From contig JAREIK010003356.1 of NCBI GenBank assembly GCA_029783825.1, forward strand, positions 1,311,516 to 1,375,515: a stretch of DNA of 64,000 bases, given 5' to 3'. The notes under the pieces are model-generated. The model had not been told where the DNA came from, did not search any database, and saw only the letters and a program-made list of their open reading frames with translations. Numbering within the stretch: position 1 is the first letter of the stretch; every line of letters begins with the position of its first letter. This document shows positions 50,239 to 63,610 of this stretch, in pieces. This DNA comes from Sapria himalayana (Eukaryota > Streptophyta > Magnoliopsida > Malpighiales > Rafflesiaceae). Position numbers and translations under genes: made by a program.

Positions 50239-51221
50239 GTCTATCTATAAATTTATTGATATACCTATCTGTCTATCTATTTGTCTATATATGTATCTAT
50301 CTATTTACATATCTATCCATTTAATTTTCTAACTATCATTCGATCAAATTAAGTAACTATCTTTCTATCTATCACTATATTCGACAATTTGTCTATCTAT
50401 CTATGTGTTTATTAGTGTATCTATCAATATGTCTATATGTCTATCCATCTATTAGTCTATTAGTCTATCAATCTATCAGTCTATTTATTTATCTTTCTTT
50501 CTGTCTATCTATAAAAATATCTAACTATCTAAGTATCATTTTATCTATTTTTTATCATCTATTTATCTATCCATCTACATTTGTATCTATCTATTTGACA
50601 ATTTTTCTAGTTACCTATCTATCATTCAAATATATATTTTTATTTAAATGTCTATATGTAGATCATTCTATCCATATAACTATCTAACTATTTATATTTC
50701 TAACTAATTATCTAACTAACTAACTAACTAACTATCTTTCTATCTATCAGTTAATCAATCTATCTATATCTACCAATCTGTTAATCTATCTATCTATCTA
50801 TTAATTTGTCTATGTGTTTATCTATCTATCTATCTATCATCTATCTATCTATATATTTTTCAATCTGTGTATATCTGACTATCTATTTATCTACATATAT
50901 GTATATTTGGCTATCTATTTATCTATCAATATACTTATCAATATATATATATATCTATCTAACTATCTATCTATCTATCGACATGTCGATCAATATATCT
51001 ATTTAATTACCTTTCTGCCTATCTATATATTTGTTTATCAATCAATCGATTTATTTATCTCTCTACCTGTCATCAATCTATCTATCTATTTGTCTATCAT
51101 ATATATGTTTATCAACTTATCTTCCTATAAACATATCTGTCTATATGCCTATTTGTCTACCTGACAATCTGTCTATCTATCAGCCTATTTATCAATTTGT
51201 ATAACTAGCCATCTCTCTATT

Positions 51222-51254
<33 letters not shown>

Positions 51255-52263
51255 CTATCTATCTATAAATATCTTAGTCTAACTTCTTTTCTTTCCATCT
51301 ATCTATCACTGTGTCTAGCTATCTATATATATAGCTATCTATCTCTCTATTTTCCTATCAATCATCTAGTTATCTATTTGTCTATATGTCTATTTATCTA
51401 TCATTATATATGTCTATTTGTATATCCATCTAACTGTCAATATGTCTATATGTCTATGTGTTTATGTGTTTAAATGCAAATCTTTTTTGAAATCTATCAA
51501 TCTATATAACGATCTATCTATTTATTTAGCTATTTTTCAATCAATAAAACTATCCATCTATCGATCAATCTATCAAATTATTTGTATATCTTTTTAAAAC
51601 GCAATTTGTATATTTGGATATTGATCTATTTGCTTGCTTTTTATCTATATATCTATATATTAATCTATCTATACATTTATATATCTATATATCTAAACAT
51701 CTATATATCTATATATTTATCTTTCGGTCTATCTATCTATTTGTTTATATACCTATTTGTCTATATATCTAAATGTATATCTATCTTTCTATCTATCTAT
51801 ATGTTTATCTATCTATATGTCTATATATCTATCTAACGGCCTATCTATTTATCTTTTTGTCTATCTATCTATTTGTCTGTCTATCTATCTATCTATCTAT
51901 ATATCTATTAGTCTATTTAAATATCTATATATCTATAAATGTAACTTTTTTTATATCTATCTATTTACCTTTATAGCTTTCTATTTGTTTAACTATCTAT
52001 CTGTATATCTAGCAATCTATCTAACTATCTATATGTCTAATGATCTATCAGTCTATTTGTTTATCTATCTATCTTTTTTTTCCTATCAGCTTATCTATAT
52101 ATCTGTATATTAGTCCATCTCTCTATTTTCCTATCTAACTATCTTTCAATTTCTTTATTTTTCTATCAATCTATCTGTCTATCTATCTATCTATTTGTAT
52201 ATATATTCTTATGTTTTTCTATCTATCTTTGTATTTATCAAAAAGTTTATTTGTTTATGACTT
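49363..52263. repeat. HOR unit L3
   Basis: Long unit with T at 49779 and C at 50329 and the largest (TA)n/(AAAT)n expansion (about 50164-50236), which accounts for most of its extra length. Confidence 0.9.
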
Positions 52264-54205
52264 TATGTGTCTTTTTGTTTATTTATATATTGGTTTATCT
52301 ATCTATCTATATTTTTATTTATCTATATAACTATCTCTCTATATTTTTATTTATCTCTCTATCTAACTTTCTATCTATCTATTTATATATATATTTATCT
52401 AATTGTGTATTTATCTAACTATCTATTTATCTATCTATCGATTTCTTTATCTGTCTATTTGTCTATCTATCTATCTATCTATATGTCTATTTATCTATTT
52501 GATTATCTATCTATCTATAGATATTTTTATCTGTCTATTTGCTATCTATCTATCTAACTATAGATCTATTTGTCAAACTAACTAACTAACTATCTTTTTA
52601 TTTGCCTATCTATTTATCTTTCTATCTGTCAATCTATATATATGTCTATATATCTATATATGCATTTCTCTTTTTATCAGTCTATGTGGCTTTCTATCTT
52701 TCTATCTGTCTGTGTGGCTTTCTATCTTTCTATCTTTCTATTTGTCTATCTATCTATCTTTTTATATGTCTATCTATCATTTATCTATCTATCTGTATGT
52801 ATGTCTATCTATCTATGTATCTATGTATCTATGTATCTATCTATCTGTCTATATATATATATATATATAACTATCTATTTGTCTATCTACCTGTCTATTT
52901 GTCTTTCTGTCTATATGTTTATCTGGCTATATTTGTATATATTTATATATCTATATCTCTATTTGTCTATATGTCTATCTATCTATATATTTATTAGTAT
53001 TTATATCTATCTATGGTATATGTATCTGTCTGTTTATTTGACTATCTATCTATCTATTTATCTGTCTGTATATCTATCTTTTTTCTATTAGTCTATCTAC
53101 CTATCTATCTATCTATATATTTGTCTATCTATAAATATGTCTATCATTCTATCTATAAATACATCTATCTATCTATCTATATATCTATCTGTCTATCTGT
53201 CTATCTATCTATCTAAATATCCATCTATCTATCCATCTATCTATCTATCTATCACTGTGTCTAGCTATCTATATGTATAGCTATCTATCTCTCTATTTTC
53301 CTATCAATCATCTAGTTATCTATTTGTCTATATGTCTATTTATCTATCATTATATATGTCTATTTGTATATCCATCTAACTGTCAATATGTCTATATGTC
53401 TATGTGTTTATGTGTTTAAATGCAAATCTTTTTTGAAATCTATCAATCTATATAACGATCTATCTATTTATTTAGCTATTTTTCAATCAATAAAACTATC
53501 CATCTATCGATCAATCTATCAAATTATTTGTATATCTTTTTAAAACGCAATTTGTATATTTGGATATTGATCTATTTGCTTGCTTTTTATCTATATATCT
53601 ATATATTAATCTATCTATACATTTATATATCTATATATCTAAACATCTATATATCTATATATTTATCTTTCGGTCTATCTATCTATTTGTTTATATACCT
53701 ATTTGTCTATATATCTAAATGTTTATCTATCTCTCTATCTATCTATATGTTTATCTATCTATATGTATATATATCTATATAACGGCCTATCTATTTATCT
53801 TTTTGTCTATCTATCTATTTGTCTGTCTGTCTATCTATCTATCTATATATCTATTAGTCTATTTAAATATCTATATATCTATAAATGTAACTTTTTTTAT
53901 ATCTATCTATTTACCTTTATAGCTTTCTATTTGTTAAACTATCTATCTGTATATCTAGCAATCTATCTAACTATCTATATGTCTAATGATCTATCAGTCT
54001 ATTTGTTTATCTATCTATCTTTTTTTTCCTATCAGCCTATCTATATATCTGTATATTAGTCCATCTCTCTATTTTCCTATCTAACTATCTTTCAATTTCT
54101 TTATTTTTCTATCAATCTATCTGTCTATCTATCTATTTGTATATATATTCTTATGTTTGTCTATCTATCTTTGTATTTATCAAAAAGTTTATTTGTTTAT
54201 GACTT
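52264..54205. repeat. HOR unit S1
   Basis: Short unit. Its first ~0.98 kb (TTTTTGTTTATTTATATATT ... ATATCCATCTATC) is not found in L. It includes GTGGCTTTCTATCTTTCTAT twice (about 52685 and 52714) and (CTATGTAT)n near 52815. It rejoins the common segment near 53250 at ATCTATCACTGTG. Confidence 0.9.
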
Positions 54206-54997
54206 TATGTGTCTATCTTTCTATCTATCTATCTATTTATCTATCTATATGTCTAACTATCTATTTATCAATGTATATATCTATCTTTCTACGTATCTAT
54301 ATATCTATCTATCTATTTGTTTGTCTATATGTCTATTTGTAAATCTATCTATATGTATTTCTATTTTATGTATTTTTGTTTGTCTATCTATCTATCTATG
54401 TTTATATTTGTCTACTTTTTTATATGTCTATCAATCAATTAATCAATCTATCTCTCTGGTTATCTATCTATCTATCTATCTATCTTTCAATATATATTTC
54501 TATCTATATATCTATATATCTCTATCAATCTATCCATCTGTCTATCTCTCTATCTATCTAATTATCAATTTGTCTATCTAACTTTCTATTTTTGTATCTT
54601 TCTATCTGGCTACCTACCTACCTATCTATCTATCTATATATCTATCTATCTTTCTTTCTTTCGATATATCAATCTATCTATATTTCTATATAATTGTATA
54701 TATGTCTATCTATCATTCTAGCTATCTAGCTATATGTTTATATATCTTTCTATGTGTTTAAGTCTCTATCTATTTATATGAATATCACATTATATATCTA
54801 TTAGTCTATTTATCTATATATATATATATATCAATATTTCTGTCAACCTATATATCTATCAATCCTTATATATATATATATATATATATATTTGTATATC
54901 TATCTGCATATCTCTCTAATAGTATATATATCGATTTAAATATCTATTGATCTATCTATTTATTTATCTTACTCTATATATATAAATAAATAAATAA

Positions 54998-55037
<40 letters not shown>

Positions 55038-57063
55038 GTCTATTTATAAATTTATTGATATACCTATCTGTCTATCTATTTGTCTATATATGTATCTATC
55101 TATTTACATATCTATCCATTTAATTTTCTAACTATCATTCAATCAAATTAAGTAACTATCTTTCTATCTATCACTATATTAGACAATTTGTCTATCTATC
55201 TATGTGTTTATTAGTGTATCTATCAATATGTCTATATGTCTATCCATCTATTAGTCTATTAGTCTATCAATCTATCAGTCTATTTATTTATCTTTCTTTC
55301 TGTCTATCTATAAAAATATCTAACTATCTAAGTATCATTTTATCTATTTTTTATCATCTATTTATCTATCCATCTACATTTGTATCTATCTATTTGACAA
55401 TTTTTCTAGTTACCTATCTATCATTCAAAATATATATTTTTATTTAAATGTCTATATGTAGATCATTCTATCCATATAACTATCTAACTATTTATATTTC
55501 TAACTAATTATCTAACTAACTAACTAACTAACTATCTTTCTATCTATCAGTTAATCAATCTATCTATATATCTACCAATCTGTTAATCTATCTATCTATC
55601 TATTAATTTGTCTATGTGTTTATCTATCTATCTATCTATCATCTATCTATCTATATATTTTTCAATCTGTGTATATCTGACTATCTATTTATCTAAATAT
55701 ATGTATATTTGGCTATCTATTTATCTATCAATATACTTATCAATATATATATATCTATCTAACTATCTATCTATCTATCGACATGTCGATCAATATATCT
55801 ATTTAATTACCTTTCTGCCTATCTATATATTTGTTTATCAATCAATCGATCTATTTATCTCTCTACCTGTCATCAATCAATCTATCTATTTGTCTATCAT
55901 ATATATGTTTATCAACTTATCTTCCTATAAACATATCTGTCTATATGCCTATTTGTCTACCTGACAATCTGTCTATCTATCAGCCTATTTATCAATTTGT
56001 ATAACTAGCCATCTCTCTATTTATCTATCTATCTATTTATATATATATATCTATCTATCTATAAATATCTTAGTCTAACTTCTTTTCTTTCCATCTATCT
56101 ATCACTGTGTCTAGCTATCTATATGTATAGCTATCTATCTCTCTATTTTCCTATCAATCATCTAGTTATCTATTTGTCTATATGTCTATTTATCTATCAT
56201 TATATATGTCTATTTGTATATCCATCTAACTGTCAATATGTCTATATGTCTATGTGTTTATGTGTTTAAATGCAAATCTTTTTTGAAATCTATCAATCTA
56301 TATAACGATCTATCTATTTATTTAGCTATTTTTCAATCAATAAAACTATCCATCTATCGATCAATCTATCAAATTATTTGTATATCTTTTTAAAACGCAA
56401 TTTGTATATTTGGATATTGATCTATTTGCTTGCTTTTTATCTATATATCTATATATTAATCTATCTATACATTTATATATCTATATATCTAAACATCTAT
56501 ATATCTATATATTTATCTTTCGGTCTATCTATCTATTTGTTTATATACCTATTTGTCTATATATCTAAATGTATATCTATCTCTCTATCTATCTATATGT
56601 TTATCTATCTATATGTCTATATATCTATCTAACGGCCTATCTATTTATCTTTTTGTCTATCTATCTATTTGTCTGTCTATCTATCTATCTATCTATATAT
56701 CTATTAGTCTATTTAAATATCTATATATCTATAAATGTAACTTTTTTTATATCTATCTATTTACCTTTATAGCTTTCTATTTGTTTAACTATCTATCTGT
56801 ATATCTAGCAATCTATCTAACTATCTATATGTCTAATGATCTATCAGTCTATTTGTTTATCTATCTATCTTTTTTTTCCTATCAGCCTATCTATATATCT
56901 GTATATTAGTCCATATCTCTATTTTCCTATCTAACTATCTTTCAATTTCTTTATTTTTCTATCAATCTATCTGTCTATCTATCTATCTATCTATTTGTAT
57001 ATATATTCTTATGTTTTTCTATCTATCTTTGTATTTATCAAAAAGTTTATTTGTTTATGACTT
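54206..57063. repeat. HOR unit L4
   Basis: Long unit with C at 54602 and C at 55128. It shares the TTTATATTTGTC variant near 54402 with L1, whereas L2 and L3 have TTTCTATTTGTC. Confidence 0.9.
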
Positions 57064-58020
57064 TATGTGTCTTTTTGTTTATTTATATATTGGTTTATCT
57101 ATCTATCTATATTTTTATTTATCTATATAACTATCTCTCTATATTTTTATCTATCTCTCTATCTAACTTTCTATCTATCTATTTATATATATATTTATCT
57201 AATTGTGTATTTATCTAACTATCTATTTATCTATCTATCGATTTCTTTATCTGTCTATTTGTCTATCTATCTATCTATATGTCTATTTATATATCTGATT
57301 ATCTATCTATCTATAGATATTTTTATCTGTCTATTTGCTATCTATCTATCTAACTATAGATCTATTTGTCAAACTAACTAACTAACTATCTTTTTATTTG
57401 CCTATCTATTTATCTTTCTATCTGTCAATCTATATATATGTCTATATATCTATATATGCATTTCTCTTTTTATCAGTCTATGTGGCTTTCTATCTTTCTA
57501 TCTGTCTGTGTGGCTTTCTATCTTTCTATCTTTCTATTTGTCTATCTATCTATCTTTTTATATGTCTATCTATCATTTATCTATCTATCTGTATGTATGT
57601 CTATCTATCTATGTATCTATGTATCTATCTATCTGTCTATATATATATATATATAACTATCTATTTGTCTATCTACCTGTCTATTTGTCTTTCTGTCTAT
57701 ATGTTTATCTGGCTATATTTGTATATATTTATATATCTATATCTCTATTTGTCTATATGTCTATCTATCTATATATTTATTAGTATTTATATCTATCTAT
57801 GGTATATGTATCTGTCTGTTTATTTGACTATCTATCTATCTATTTATCTGTCTGTATATCTATCTTTTTTCTATTAGTCTATCTACCTATCTATCTATCT
57901 ATATATTTGTCTATCTATAAATATGTCTATCATTCTATCTATAAATACATCTATCTATCTATCTATATATCTATCTGTCTATCTGTCTATCTATCTATCT
58001 AAATATCCATCTATCTATCT
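57064..58020. repeat. HOR unit S2 (partial)
   Basis: Closely repeats the first ~0.96 kb of S1, with one CTATGTAT unit fewer near 57610, then passes into unrelated TATC sequence (CTTTCTAACTATATAG) where S1 joined the common segment. Confidence 0.9.
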
Positions 58021-59711
58021 ATCTATCTTTCTAACTATATAGTTGTCTATTTATATATCTATCTATATATCAAGCTATCTATCTTTTTGTATATATATTT
58101 TATCCATTTATCTATCATTCTACAATGAATCTCTCTATATTTCTATCTATCTATCTGTTTATCTATCTGTTTATCTATCTATTTATCCATCATTATATTT
58201 GTCTATCTCTCTATTTGCCTATCTATCTATCTATCTATCTAAGTGCCTCTCTCTTTATTTTACAATTTATCAATATTCTATCTGTCTATTTGTCTATCTA
58301 ACTCTTTATCTATCTATGTGTTTATGTTTCTATTTGTCTATGTGTCTATCTATCAATTTCCCTATCTATTAGTCTATATATCTATCGGTCTATGTATCGA
58401 TATATTTTTCTATCTATCTATAAATCTAACTATCTATTTATCTTTCTAATTGTATATATATCTATCTGTCTATATGTTTATTGTCTTTTTATGTATCCGT
58501 CTATATGTCTCTCTCTATATATCTCTGTGTCTATTGATCTATGTATCTTTTTGTCTATCTATTTATATGTATATCTGCATATTTCTGATCTATTAATATG
58601 TCTATCTATATATCTATTTATCTATCTATTTGACGATCTATCTATCTATCACTCTATATATCTACCTATCTATTTATCTACCTATCGAACTATATACATA
58701 TCTATGTATCTCTCTATCTATTTATCTATCTATCTATCTGACAATCTAGCTATCTGTCTATCTATCTATATGTCTATGTATATATCTATTTGTAGATTTA
58801 TCTATCTATCTATCTGTTTATCTATCTATATAGCTATCTATCTATTTTATATATATTTATCTATCTATTTTTCAATCAATCAATCTATCTATCTATCTAT
58901 CAATATATCATTCTATCTATTTATCTATTTGCCTTTTTATCATACTATATATCTATTAATCAATCTATTTGTATATCTATATATCTCTCTATCTATCTAT
59001 TATTTATATATCTATCAATTTTTCTATGAATTTGTCTATCAATCTCTCTATCAACCTATAAATCAATCTATCTATTTATCTATCTATCTCTTTATCTATA
59101 TGTGTATTAATCTATATATAAAACAATCTATCTATCTATCAATTTGTCTATCTATGTATCTATTAATCTATCTATCTATCCATATATATATATATCTATC
59201 TATCTATCTATCTATCTATCGATCTATCTATCTATTTGTCTATCTATCTATTTAACTAATTGTCTATTTATCTTTTAATATATCTATCTAACTAAATATC
59301 TATCTATCCGTCACTCTATCTGTCTGTCTGTCTGTCTGTATGTTTTTCTGTCTATCTATCTATCTATCTGTCTGTCTGTATGTCTGTTTTTCTGTCTATC
59401 TATCTATCTGATATATCAAACTAACTAACTAATGATCTATTTATCAAATTGTTTATCTATCTGTATATCTATCTTTCTATCGATCAAAATATTTGTATTT
59501 CTATCTATCTTTCTGTCTATATTTCTATATGTTAGTATATTTGTTTGTCTATCTATCATCTATCTATCTTTCTATTTCCTACCAATTTGTCTTTCTCTAT
59601 GTCTGTCAATCTATCTATCTATTTATCTATCTATTTCTATTTATCTATATATCTATCTATCTGTCTATCTTTGTGTATGTCTATCTGTCTATTTGTTTGT
59701 CCATCTACTTG

Positions 59712-59750
<39 letters not shown>

Positions 59751-61547
59751 ATTAATCTATCTATCTTCTTTCTTTCATTATATATGTCTATCTATCTATC
59801 TAGCTTTCTTTCTTTCTTTCTTTCTATTTTACTATCTATTTGCCTACCTGTCTATATATTTATTTGGCTATCTTTATATATGTCTATATGTCAATAATTT
59901 ATTTTCTTATGTGTTTATTTATTTATTTATCTATTTAACTATTTAGATGTCTATGAGAGTATCTATCTATATTTATTTCTCTCTAATTGTCTTTATATCT
60001 ATCTATTTAACTATCTATTTGTCAATATATATACTTATTATCTGTCTATATGTATATCTATTTATTTGTTTATCTATCTATTTTTTGTTCTATTATATAT
60101 TATATATCTATATATTGTCTATCAAAATATCTATTAATTTGTCTATTTTTCTATCTATCTATCTAGCTATCAATCTATTTTAATGTCTATCAATCTATTA
60201 GTCTATCTACCTATCTGTCTCTCTATCTATATATCTATCTATAATTATGCCTATCTCTCTATCTTCATATCTTTCTATCTCTATATTTATCTATTTTTCT
60301 ATGTGTGTGTATATATGTATGTATGTATATATATATATATATATATCTATCCATCTACCTATCTATCTATTTAACTATCTATATAGTTGTCTATCTATAT
60401 ATTTTTATATTGATCTATCTAGCTATCTTGCTATCTAATTATCTATCTATCAGTCTATCTTTGTAAGTATCTATCTATCTATATGTTAATCTTTCTATAT
60501 GTAATTTGTCTTTCTGTATTTGCCTATTTATCTATCTATTTATCTATCTGTCTGTCTATCTATCATTCTATTTGCCTATCTATCTATATATTTTTCTGTT
60601 AATCTGTCTATCTAACTATTTGTCAATCTTTTCTTCTATTTGTCACATATCATTGTATCTATTTATCTATCTATCTATGTATTTATATGTCTATTTGTAT
60701 ATGTGTCTATCTATCTATCTATCTATCTCCATATCGATCTATCTATCTATCTATCTGTATATCTATTTTCCTATCTATTTGATTATCTCTATATCTATTT
60801 GTCTAATTATCTATTTATCTATCTTTCTTACTTTCTATCATTCTATTTGTATATCTATCTATTTGTCTAAATGTTTATTTAGCTATCTTTGTATCAATAA
60901 ATTTGTCTATCTCTCTATCTATCTCCGTGTCGATATATCTATCTATCTAGCTATCTTTCTATCTATCTATCTAGCTATCTTTCTATCTATCTATATATCT
61001 ATCTGCCTATTTATTTGCAATGTATCTATATGTATATCTCTCTATATGTCTATCTTCCTATCTATCTATCTACTTGTCTATCTATATTTTTATCTATATT
61101 AAAATTTAACTATCAATTTATCTGTCTATATGTCTATCTCTTTATATATCTAAGTGTCTATCTCACTATTTGTATTTCTTTCTATCTATCTTTTTATCTG
61201 TCTATCTAACTAACTAATATCTATCTGTCTATCTATATATCAATCCATTTATGTATCTATATATTTTAGATCTATTTATATGTCTTTATGTTTATCTGTC
61301 TATCAATCTATCAATCTATCAATCTATCTATCAATCTATCTATATATTTATTTGTATAACAATATATGTGTCTATCTATCTTTTATTTTATGTCTATCAA
61401 TTTCTCTATCAATTTGCCTATATTAATCTGTCTATTAATTTGTATATCAATCAATCAATCTATCTATTTATGTGTCAATCTTTCAATCAATCAATCTATC
61501 TATCTATCTAACTAACTTTCTAACAATATATATATCAATATGTCTAT

Positions 61548-61551
<4 letters not shown>

Positions 61552-61640
<89 letters not shown>
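61552..61640. repeat. Compound (TA)n(TC)n microsatellite
   Basis: About 25 TA units followed by about 19 TC units inside the TATC array; another (TA)n run lies at 62120-62162. Confidence 0.95.
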
Positions 61641-61645
<5 letters not shown>

Positions 61646-61861
61646 ATCTATCTATCTTTCTATCTATCTATCTGTCTATCTGTCTATTTGTCTATCTATC
61701 TATCTATATGCCTATATATTTGTCTATCTATATCTCTACCTATCTATCTATTTATTTTTCTATCTATCAATCTTTCAATTTATATATATGTCTATCTATC
61801 TATCTATTTTTCTATTTCTCAATCAATCTATCTATCAAACTATCTGTCTATCTATACATAC

Positions 61862-62100
61862 ATTTATAAATCTATCTATCTCTCTATCCATCTATCCATC
61901 CATCTATTTATACATCTATTAATTCATCTATATATCCATCCATCTATCGATATATATTTCCATCTATCTACCCATCAATTTATCCATCAATCTATTTATC
62001 TATCTATACATGTATCTATTCATCTATCCATCAGTCAATTTGTCCATCTATCTATCCGTCTATTGATCCATAAATCTATCCATCTATCTATCTAACTATC
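61862..62100. repeat. ATCC-enriched subdomain of the TATC array
   Basis: CCATCTATCCATCCATCTAT-type units replace TATC/TGTC here, so the translated frame changes from Ile-Tyr-Leu-Ser to Ile-His-Leu-Ser. A distinct variant patch of about 240 bp. Confidence 0.8.
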
Positions 62101-62118
62101 TATCTATCTATATATCAA

Positions 62119-62165
<47 letters not shown>

Positions 62166-62790
62166 GTCTATCTATTCATCTATCTATCCATCTATCTATT
62201 TGTCTATCTATTTATTTTTTATATGTCATTCTATATGTCTGTCTATTTGTCTATATATTGGTGTATCTATCTTTCTATCTATCTATCTATCTATATATCT
62301 ACCTATATATCTATCAATCTATTTGTTTGTCAATCTATATGTATGTCTATGTGTCTATCTACCTATCTGTCTATATGTATGTCTATCTGTCTGTCAAAAT
62401 ATCTATCTGTCTATTCGTCTATCTATCTATCTATCTATATATCTATATATCTATTTGTCTATATGTATGTCTATATGTCTATTTATCTATTGGTCAACCT
62501 ACCTATCTATATGTCTGTCTTTCTATCTAAATACTTATCTATCTAAATATCTATCTATCTAACTTTTGTCTATATACTTATTTATCTATTTGTCTATCTA
62601 TCTATCTATCTATCTATCTATATGTCTATCTATCTATCTATATATTTGTTTGTCTATCTATCTATCTAGCTATTTGTCTTACTAAGTATCTAATAGTTTA
62701 TCTATCTATATATCTATCTATCTATATATTTGTGTATCTAACTATATATCTATTTGTCTATCTTCTACTTATTTATCTGTCTATTTATAT

Positions 62791-63610
62791 CACTATAAAA
62801 AAATATTGATTTAGCTAGGAAAATCTAGCTAGGGAACAATCCCTAGCTAGATAGCGAGGGATTAGCTAGGTAATAACAAGAGATTTTTGATTTTACATTG
62901 AAATAAATACTATCAACGGATTAGTGATGGATTAGCAATCGATTACTGATGAAAATATCTGATTGAAAATTTTTTGTCGCTAATATTTTCATAGATTTCG
63001 TGGAAAAAACTGAGAAAATTAGTGACGGATTTATAAATAGAATTTCTTTATCTAATTAAACCAGTAATTTAGAGATGGATTTTTCAACAGAATTTCTCTA
63101 GCTAATTATATCGATATTAATTCTGTCACTAATATTTTCTTAGATTTCTGCGCAAAAAAAAACTATAATTTAGAGACAATTTAGTGATAGAATTTCTCTA
63201 GCTTATTAAACTAGGAATTTAGCGATTGATTTAGCGACGGAATTTCCCTCGCTAATTATATCGAGATAAATTCCACCACCAACACCCCCATAGATTTTCA
63301 GACAAAAAAACAATGAATTTAGCCATGGATTTAGCGATGGAATTTCCCTAGCTAATTATATCGAAATAAATTTCATTGCTAATATTTTCATAGATGTCCA
63401 CCCAAAAGAAAACTAAGAATTTAGCAACGAATATAGCGATGGATTTTTCCTAGCTAATTATATCGAGACAAAATTCATCGGTAAATAATTATCTGAAATT
63501 TTTTTTTACTATTTTATATTTTATTGAAAATGATTATTTCTTAAATTATATTTTTTACAAAATATACCCATTTACTTAGTGATTTTTCCCTAGCTATTTG
63601 CACTGTGAAT
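62791..63610. repeat. Subterminal repeats of the third CACTA, ~100-bp tandem
   Basis: GATTTAGCGACGGAATTTCCC-like units followed by GCTAATTATATCGAGA recur at about 63228, 63328 and 63430, a period near 100 bp, with earlier diverged copies from 63000. The spacer includes CATAGATTT and an A-rich run. The period differs from the 50 bp of the inner element. Confidence 0.88.

Larger units (their letters stand above)
43644..58020. repeat. Higher-order tandem repeat, order L L L S L S(partial)
   Basis: The marker TATGTGTCTATC (or TATGTGTCTTTT before S) falls at 43644, 46491, 49363, 52264, 54206 and 57064. Intervals of 2,847, 2,872, 2,901 and 2,858 bp are L units; 1,942 bp is a full S unit; the last S runs about 0.96 kb and leaves the pattern near 58020. 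L and S share the final ~0.97 kb (CACTGTGTCTAGC through AAAACGCAATTTG to the marker) and differ in the first part. Units differ by scattered point changes and by the length of (TA)n and (AAAT)n blocks. Confidence 0.93.
43479..62790. repeat. TATC tetranucleotide array (right arm)
   Basis: 19.3 kb of TATC, TGTC, TTTC and TATT variants, uninterrupted by any gene. Plus-strand frames read Ile-Tyr-Leu-Ser and are artefacts. It divides into a short lead (43479-43643), the higher-order repeat (43644 to about 58020) and an irregular distal part to 62790. The third CACTA element then interrupts it. Confidence 0.97.
58021..62790. repeat. Irregular TATC array without higher order
   Basis: No long-range repeat is apparent. 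Local tandems include CTGTCTGTCTGTCTGTATG twice near 59320-59390 and two copies of ATCTATCTAGCTATCTTTCT at about 60940-60985. The 287-codon frame at 58392-59255 is a repeat translation. Confidence 0.9.

Noticed and set aside
43483..62562. Plus-strand open frames up to 287 codons (for example 58392-59255)
   Set aside because: Same reason: TATC repeat read as Ile-Tyr-Leu-Ser. Recurrence of identical frames reflects the higher-order repeat, not a gene family.
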